A stretch of DNA of 22,333 nucleotides, taken from positions 1 to 22,333 of the forward strand of contig MU626535.1 in assembly GCA_025603075.1 (NCBI GenBank), written 5' to 3'. Source of the stretch: Neoconidiobolus thromboides FSU 785 (Eukaryota > Entomophthoromycota > Entomophthoromycetes > Entomophthorales > Neoconidiobolaceae). This document shows positions 16,582 through 22,333 of the stretch, piece after piece (within the stretch, counting starts at the first letter, position 1; each line of letters opens with the position of its first letter). Made by a program: the position numbers and the translations under genes. The notes under the pieces are model-generated. The model made no database searches and had not been told where the DNA came from. It was given only the letters and a program-made list of their open reading frames with translations.

Positions 16582-18280
16582 TGAGTTGCTTTATTCAAGA
16601 CATTATCTATTGTATTATATTGTTTATTATTAATAGAATTATATATATAACATGTTAAAGCAATATGATCTTAAGTGGAAGTGGCTTAAAAAAGGCTATG
16701 TCACTACGTTTTTGTGATAAAAAATAAAGTTTAGTTATAATTTATAAACGGGTTTTACTTGGTATTCTATCACTCGACAATTCAAAAGAATAACTAATAA
16801 TTCAATGTAGTATACTGAAAAAAGAAATTTCTAAATCAAATCTTTTGATGTACTAGATTCCATTCACTTTTAAAATTACAAATATGAAATTAAAGAACAT
16901 CATTTACAAAAATTAATAGTATTACGAATAGAGTTTAAAGTCAAAAAGGTATAAGCAAACATGTATTAGTATATTTTTGATACTCTTAATATATATCAAT
17001 ACTATTTATTCTTGTATAACTCTTAGCTTTAGTTAATCATAGAGCTATATTTTATCTAAGAGTTAACTGTAAGACGCACCATTTCTTGGTATTATAGAAA
17101 CAAAGTAAGGAATAATGTTATATAGATTATCCATAATTACTATTAATTCAATGATCTGTTCGTGTATGAATGTATTAATTATATTGAATTAATACAACTG
17201 ATTCGCAATAAACTATAAAGTAAAGATCCGTGAATAACTTGAAACTAGCTTTTATTTGAAAACATATTTAAAAATAAGTTCCGTAAATTATTTTTATTTG
17301 TATATTATTAAATTTGCAGTAGAAAATAGTTTAATTATATGGATTAAATTTATAAATAGAATCTTTTTTTGAGTTTTATGATTAATTATAAAGCAACATT
17401 ATTATATCGGTTATTATTTTGGGATACTACACCTTTTTAATGAATAAAGATGGTTACTGTTGATCATACTTTTATTGTTTTAAAAAAGTTAAACTAGTAA
17501 TAAAAGTATGATTTTATTATACAAGTTTTAAATACTCTAATGTATTAGGACTATTGATTCTTATTCTCTTGGTTTAGTAATATATCTATTAGCTCATTCA
17601 TTAACAAATCCAGTTAATTTTAGAGCAAGTCTATTCTGGAAACGTCGGAATCAGCTCTCCCTGACCAAAAATAAATGCTTTCCAACAGTCTGGTAGCTAT
17701 TAGTTCACTATAAGAACAAACGAAAAAATTTAATATAAGATCATACAACAGTACAGTGTAAGTGTAAATATAAATACAAATCTAATACTAAGTGTGAATG
17801 TACATAAAAATATAGAGGCAACGGTTTTAGTTTGAGGGGTTGGTGTAATGATACTTTAAATTACAAATATTAAAAATTGAGTTAAGGCAGTTTTAAATTT
17901 AATATTATGTCTAGATTTGTAAACCTATTATTTTATCATTTAATTTATTAAATTTTAAATTCAACTTTGATATTAACTTATTTGTCAATTCTCTTCCAAC
18001 CTAAATCATGGCTCAAAATTTATTTTATAATGGATGATTCCAAATGTAGTAATTTTAAGCCAAGTGACAGCAAATTCCAGTTCCAATTTGTAGTAGCATT
18101 GGCTAATGCTTTGCTTTTAAATATTAATATATGTGAGCTTATAGTAATAATATGTGTATGTCAGGCTCATCCGACTCATATTTTTTTTTTTAGACAAGTT
18201 TTGATCTGAACAAATTAATATATTCCCAATTTATCAAGTTAAAATAATTAATCTATCATTAATAAACTCAAGACAAACCC
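16582..18280. other. AT-rich spacer with hairpins and a short coding-like patch
   Basis: No gene is assigned. It contains the hairpin at 17463-17512 and a 10-bp inverted pair (TAACTCTTAG at 17017-17026, complement at 17056-17065). A minus-strand patch at 17620-17706 encodes RLLESIYFWSGRADSD before a stop, preceded by a pyrimidine-rich TTCTTATAG that could be a splice acceptor. A plus-strand frame at 17967-18209 lacks any recognised motif and has a non-ATG start. Confidence 0.35.
17463..17512. repeat. Hairpin with 14-bp perfect stem
   Basis: ATCATACTTTTATT (17463-17476) and its exact complement (17499-17512) enclose a 22-nt loop that itself can pair (GTTT/AAAC). It is not followed by a T-run in a way that would suggest a terminator. 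Confidence 0.6.
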
Positions 18281-18289
18281 TATTTAAAC
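18281..18289 (+). promoter_or_regulatory. TATA-like box of the Zn2Cys6 regulator gene
   Basis: TATTTAAAC lies 51-59 bp before the ATG at 18340, and no ATG lies between them. Position suits a fungal core promoter; sequence is only TATA-like. Confidence 0.35.
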
Positions 18290-18339
18290 AGCGTTTTTGG
18301 AAGAAAATTATAAAATTATAAAATCCAAAATTAACAATA

Positions 18340-19350
18340 ATGTGTAATCCAAATAATATCGATTCAACCGCAGATAAAACAACAGCTACTATTAGTACTT
18401 TTAAATGTAAACCATGTCAGCGTAGAAGGCTTAAGTGTGATATGACTATGCCAACTTGTAAGAAATGTATAAAAAGGGGTATGGAGTGTGTATATGTCTA
18501 CAAACCACCACGTGTCAGAAGGCAAAAGGACGAAAGCTACCAAGCTTATGTTAATAAATTTTCAACTAAAGATGATCAAGATTGTGATATTGATTTTGAT
18601 CCTCCTAAATTTAATCATAATGGTTCCGGAACTGAAAGCTCTGAATCAATAATAACAATTTCTCCTTCACCATCTAAAGGTAATTATGATATGTTGGTAG
18701 ATTTAAACGTTGAAAATGAATTACCAAATGACTTCGAACTGAAGAGTAACATTGCAACAAATCATGTTGTTGAATCCAATTGCTTTATTACCAATTATAT
18801 GGAGCTTTTACCATACAACTTAAGTAGTCCAACTTATTCTCCTGGTATAAGAACACCTTTTAATCAAACTTCTGAAGAGGAATTAACATCAATTGCACAG
18901 AATTTATACTTTAAAAATGTAAACAGTACCTTTATTTTATTTCCTATTACCTCTTCACAAAGATGGAGGTATTTCAATTATATATCAAATGCTGTTACTG
19001 CATTAGGGCTTTTATATTTACCATCACATTATGAAGGGTTTGAATCTTTAAAGTGTACATTGGAGGAAAAATTACTATCAGATTTAAGTAATAACTATGC
19101 CACATACTCTCTAGAAACTTTACAATTTTATATATTATGTTATCAAATAATATTATTATCTAATTCTCTTTCCCCATGCCCTTTTCCAATACTTACTCAG
19201 CTCGGTACTACCTGTCTAAACCAAGCTAAAGCAACTTCAGAGTACTTCAAAAGCTCATCACCTAATCTAGTTGAGCTTTCACGTAGTAATCCTTTTTTCA
19301 GTTTAGAGCTTAATGCTGCTTTAGATTTACTAACTAGTTTCGAACAATAA
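18340..19350 (+). CDS. Zn(II)2Cys6 (Gal4-type) transcription regulator, short form
   Basis: This is a 336-residue protein. The N-terminal zinc cluster has cysteines 23, 26, 33, 40, 43 and 50 in the pattern CX2CX6CX6CX2CX6C, with the classic basic run QRRRLK and Pro before Cys4 (MPTC). A basic linker (PPRVRRQK) follows, then a low-complexity acidic and Ser-rich region (about 75-165). The C-terminal part (about 175-330) is helical and resembles the first half of a fungal_trans regulatory domain (LETLQFYILCYQIILL). It lacks the later LGLH and LWW.LY motifs, so at 336 residues it is roughly half the usual size for this family. The start is the first ATG of the frame; no intron is needed. AATAAA at 19421-19426 follows the stop. 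It probably binds DNA in the nucleus; the target is unknown. Confidence 0.82.
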   Translation: MCNPNNIDSTADKTTATISTFKCKPCQRRRLKCDMTMPTCKKCIKRGMECVYVYKPPRVRRQKDESYQAYVNKFSTKDDQDCDIDFDPPKFNHNGSGTESSESIITISPSPSKGNYDMLVDLNVENELPNDFELKSNIATNHVVESNCFITNYMELLPYNLSSPTYSPGIRTPFNQTSEEELTSIAQNLYFKNVNSTFILFPITSSQRWRYFNYISNAVTALGLLYLPSHYEGFESLKCTLEEKLLSDLSNNYATYSLETLQFYILCYQIILLSNSLSPCPFPILTQLGTTCLNQAKATSEYFKSSSPNLVELSRSNPFFSLELNAALDLLTSFEQ

Positions 19351-20875
19351 TCTTTTTATTTAATGTTATCTGGTAGTATAACAATTTTATCCCCTTCTTG
19401 ATCCTTCGAAGTTTTCTTTTAATAAAATAATTTTCAATCTTTAAATATAATGACGGATTTATCACTATTTGAAACATCTTTAAGAATAGAATTAAAATAA
19501 CATCTTATTATGTAGCTCTATTTTATTATCTTTAAATCATTTATATTATTAGTCAATATACACTTACTTTTAAAATGTTAAAGCTTTATTAAATATATGA
19601 TTTATTAAAAATACTATAAAAAGGAAAGCGTTTTCTTTGTATAATAAGATAATATTTACTATAGAAATAAAAGTTAAGCAAATAGTAAATTATTTTCTTA
19701 AATGTCTATATTAAAACTAAATGTTTATTATTAGGACATAAACATGACTTAATGGCAACCTAAATGAGTCACACTTAAAGTAGAAAAGCCTTGATTGTAA
19801 TAAATACGATGGAGAGCGATTAATTATCTCAATTTGGATTAGTATTATGATATAAATTGAAATGTAAGCTTTTAGTTGTAATTTGACAGAAGAATTGATA
19901 GTAAATCTTTAATAAATATTAGCTAGATGTAGACCATGATTAAAATAAGGGATAAAGAAGTATAAATCCTATTTAACCACTTTCATGTGATAAATATAAT
20001 AATATTGGGGATATGATTACAATTGAAGGGATTTCCATTCCAAATACGTAATAGATCTTAAGTTAGAGTAAAAAAGTGATCACTTATAGCTCTCATAAAA
20101 TATTCTCAAAGTGGTTGAAATGGTAGTTTCTTTTATAGGTAAAAATTTTAACATCAATCTTGATAAAAGAATTGTAAATACTTTAAAGTAAACATCATGC
20201 TGCAGTTTGATCACACTAATATTTTGTTTTGCTCTTTCATTGTGGTTTTTGTTTAATACCGTCAATATTTTGAGAAGATTAACTTATGAAAAATTGCCAA
20301 ACTGTTTTGAAGAATCTATAGTGAAAATTCATTTTTGTCATATTAATATAACATCTTTATAATTGAAAGATGAGGCTATAAAATTGAAATGATTTCAGTT
20401 ATTTAGAGAACGAATTCTTAAATGAGCGATTCTATTAAGGTTTAATAATAATACTATAAACTGAAATTCAACTATGGTGTGATATCCAGTTTAATCATTT
20501 AATTGAGTTTATACAAGCTTCAAGATAGATAGTGCCAAGGTTCCAAGGTGCCAACATATTGGTTAAAAAGCCAAACCGAGTAAAGGTTTGGACTCTTCTT
20601 GATTTCAGTGAATACAACAAATAATAGACAAAGAGTAAATAGGAGATGATAGTTGACATCTTTACCTTAATATACAAAGGAAAAACTTAAAAAAATTGAC
20701 TGAATAATCATATATGTTGTTTCTTATAGTTTAGATATGTTATGGTTAATAAAGTAATTAAGCTTTGTGGATTTACAACTGCTATACTTAGCAGTGTTTA
20801 GTAGTTTTCAAGTTGATTAAATTTACTTAATCAAGTAATAGGTAAAAGAATAAATATCCCAATGAATAAATACTT
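19351..20875. other. AT-rich spacer, no gene assigned
   Basis: This includes the AATAAA at 19421-19426 serving the regulator gene. Two minus-strand frames of about 60 codons (20080-20265 and 20495-20677) start only with non-ATG codons. The second includes FGFLTNMLAPWNLG and a less AT-rich core, so it could be a fragment of a repeat-encoded protein, but no family can be named. Confidence 0.35.
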
Positions 20876-21143
20876 TTAAAGCTGGGCCAATTCCTTACCA
20901 AAATGGCGTAAACCATTTTTAATCCGTTCATTAGGTAAAATATCGGGGGTAAATAAAATTGAGGAATAGTTTGCTGAATAATGTTAAAAATAAGGTCCTG
21001 GGTCTATTTTCTCACTAAGTTTTAAAAGAACCACAAAAAACATAAACTTACTGATTTGTGAGCAACTCGAGAATTCTAGATTTTAAAACAAAATCAAACA
21101 AATCTGATGGTTTAATTGTTACACATGGCAAGCAGTAGATGGT
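20876..21143 (-). pseudogene. Probable remnant of a PLP-dependent aminotransferase C-terminus
   Basis: On the minus strand, CVTIKPSDLFDFVLKSRILE is followed by a GTAAGT...TTAG stretch (37 nt). Removing it keeps phase into KIDPGPYF. A TAA at 20984-20986 interrupts, and the same frame continues HYSANYSSILFTPDILP and ERIKNGLRHFGKELAQL to a stop at 20876-20878. The order (LP..., DLF.F.LK.RIL, IDP.PYF, a YS segment, ERIKNGLRHFGKEL) resembles the end of fold-type I aminotransferases of the Aro8/2-aminoadipate kind, where PYFRL.YS would be expected. The stop replaces about the Arg that binds the substrate carboxylate. No N-terminal part or PLP-lysine region was found to the right. Family assignment is by motif order alone. 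Confidence 0.4.
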
Positions 21144-21499
21144 TTATTCTTTTAGTATCAATAGTTGATAAATATGTAGAGTATAAAATAAACATAGATA
21201 AACAACATAAAAATTGAATCAGTTAAACAAGAAAGATATTTGATATTATTTTTGTTGACTAATTATTAAATAAATACAGTATAAAGACAGGTTACAACTT
21301 ATAACAAAAAATAATGAGAAAACATTTTTAGGTTGTTTTAATTTATTAAATATAATTTAGAAATAAATGTTTTCTATAAAAGCTACTTTGCTTCAAGTCT
21401 GTGAATATCGAAAACAAAATTACAATGCAAGAATATTTCTTTTAAAAGCGATTATGAAATAATCAATATTATAAGTAAATTACATGTTCAAACATTAAA
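21144..21499. other. AT-rich spacer
   Basis: Short open stretches continue on the minus strand to about 21220 (including RINHLLLAMC), but no motif is recognised. Otherwise there are only A/T tracts. Confidence 0.35.
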
Positions 21500-21597
21500 A
21501 TATGGAGATGTTCTTTTTAATTTCAACACTTTTCATTTTAAGTACTATTGAAAGCGGAAAATAAGTTAGTAAGTCTCCTATAGAGACACCATTATAT
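21500..21597 (+). repeat. ATATGGGG element, copy 10 (forward), degraded
   Basis: The left end ATATGGAGATGTTCTTTTT, the block TTTTAAGTACTATTGAAAGCGG and AGTTAGTAAG are recognisable. The segment normally reading AAATTCTTAAACACAAAAATACATCC is lost or replaced by GTCTCCTATAGAGAC, and the right end is ACACCATTATAT. This is the oldest-looking copy in the window. Confidence 0.7.
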
Positions 21598-22132
21598 AGC
21601 TGTTAGGATTTCCAAAGTTATATATTACGGTTCTACTGATAGATTTTTTTTTGCTAAATTCAATTAAATTTCTGCTATCTATAATACCATGCTTATCTAA
21701 TTTTAGTATATTATTCAATAAAAGTATAATATAAATATTATTTACAGAGGGCTTTTCAAATTGTAATATTTATTTTAAAGTTTTGTGTGTTTTTATATTA
21801 CAACTTTAAGATTTAAATAAAAGATTAGCCGCTATTTTCAATAATTGGCTTTGTGAAAACATCTTAATTATTAGTATTTTTGTTTAATCAAGTTACATTC
21901 AAAAATTTAATAATTATTTCTAGTTAGACAATTTACAACATGGATCCTCAAATTGATTTCATTATCTAATTTTAAAATTCTATAAAATAAATTCTTTATT
22001 GAAAAACAAAAGTGTCTAACAGTTAAATTATTTTATTATTTATATTGCAAGTTAGCAGAATTTTACCAAATTTAATAGAAATTCCCGGATTAGCAAGGAT
22101 TTTACTAATATGACCTATATATTAATAACGTA
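21598..22132. other. AT-rich spacer
   Basis: No coding frame, RNA gene or further repeat was recognised before the hairpin at 22133. Confidence 0.45.
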
Positions 22133-22225
22133 ATTCTAACATTAAGATAATTTATTTAGTAGCAAATCTGTTTTATAGCCAATATTGCAGATTTGCTATT
22201 AAATAAATTATCTTAATGTTAGAAT
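22133..22225. repeat. Inverted repeat with 38-bp arms (possible second MITE family)
   Basis: The left arm 22133-22170 and the right arm 22188-22225 are reverse complements at 37 of 38 positions around a 17-base loop containing CAATATTG. Outer ends are ATTCTAACATTAAG and its complement. Such arm identity implies recent origin or active repair. It ends one base before the ATATGGGG copy 11. No target-site duplication is seen. Confidence 0.85.
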
Positions 22226-22226
22226 C

Positions 22227-22333
22227 ATATGGGAGTGTTTTTTTTAACTTCATTATTTTTTCCATCTTTTAAACACTATTTAAGCGGAAAATTTGTTAGT
22301 AAAATTCTTAAACACAAAAATACATCCCCATAT
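22227..22333 (+). repeat. ATATGGGG element, copy 11 (forward), at the right edge
   Basis: This complete 107-bp copy, with left end ATATGGGAGTG and right end AAATACATCCCCATAT, ends exactly at the last base of the window. It is very close to copy 1 in sequence (GTTAGTAAAATTCTTAAAC), so it looks recent. Confidence 0.85.

Noticed and set aside
17017-17065. 10-bp inverted pair with 29-base loop.
   Set aside because: It is too short to separate from chance in AT-rich sequence.
8867-17664. Shared string CAGCTCTCCC at about 8868 and 17653.
   Set aside because: Similarity does not extend into the flanks.
17620-17706. Minus-strand patch encoding RLLESIYFWSGRADSD after an acceptor-like TTCTTATAG.
   Set aside because: It is only 28 codons, no family was recognised and there is no partner exon.
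17967-18209. 80-codon plus-strand frame upstream of the Zn2Cys6 gene.
   Set aside because: It starts with TTG, has no motif and ends in a T-run; an internal ATG gives 59 unremarkable residues.
20080-20677. Two minus-strand frames of about 60 codons.
   Set aside because: They have non-ATG starts, no motifs and no promoter or splice context; the second may be a repeat-protein fragment but cannot be named.

Overview
The window reads as nuclear DNA of a fungus with a strongly AT-rich, repeat-littered genome. Fungal markers are a chitin synthase, three or more Zn(II)2Cys6 (Gal4-type) regulators or relics of them, a short GT-AG spliceosomal intron, and a eukaryotic tRNA-Val(AAC) with no encoded CCA. 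AT-rich spacers of several kilobases full of small inverted-repeat elements, together with a multi-repeat CsbD-like protein, fit an early-diverging lineage such as Glomeromycotina best. That placement is inference.

Layout from left to right: 1-838 (minus) is a decayed fungal_trans regulator domain. 1538-1657 is an imperfect inverted repeat. 2170-2961 (plus) is an intact five-repeat CsbD-like protein with a TATA-like box and a tandem 11-bp motif upstream. 3378-3973 holds two copies of a short palindromic repeat, here called the ATATGGGG element. 4197-4491 (minus) is a doubtful two-exon small gene. 4675-7239 (minus) is a complete intronless chitin synthase of the Chs3-like type. 7240-9900 is spacer. 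10102-10175 (minus) is tRNA-Val(AAC), lying between two ATATGGGG elements. 12154-12938 (plus) is an intron-split gene whose small product carries two complete Zn2Cys6 clusters. 13563-16581 is a repeat-dense block with five ATATGGGG elements, a palindrome and a 36-bp tandem array. 18340-19350 (plus) is a short Zn2Cys6 regulator. 20876-21143 (minus) looks like the decayed C-terminal end of a PLP-dependent aminotransferase. 21500-22333 has two more ATATGGGG elements and a 38-bp-arm hairpin that touches the last one.

No operon-like or co-regulated system is visible. The intact genes are a stress-type CsbD protein, a cell-wall enzyme, two DNA-binding regulators and a tRNA, spaced by repeats. The two most notable points are the double-zinc-cluster protein at 12154-12938 and the ATATGGGG element family, with 11 copies including a fused pair and a copy with two like ends.
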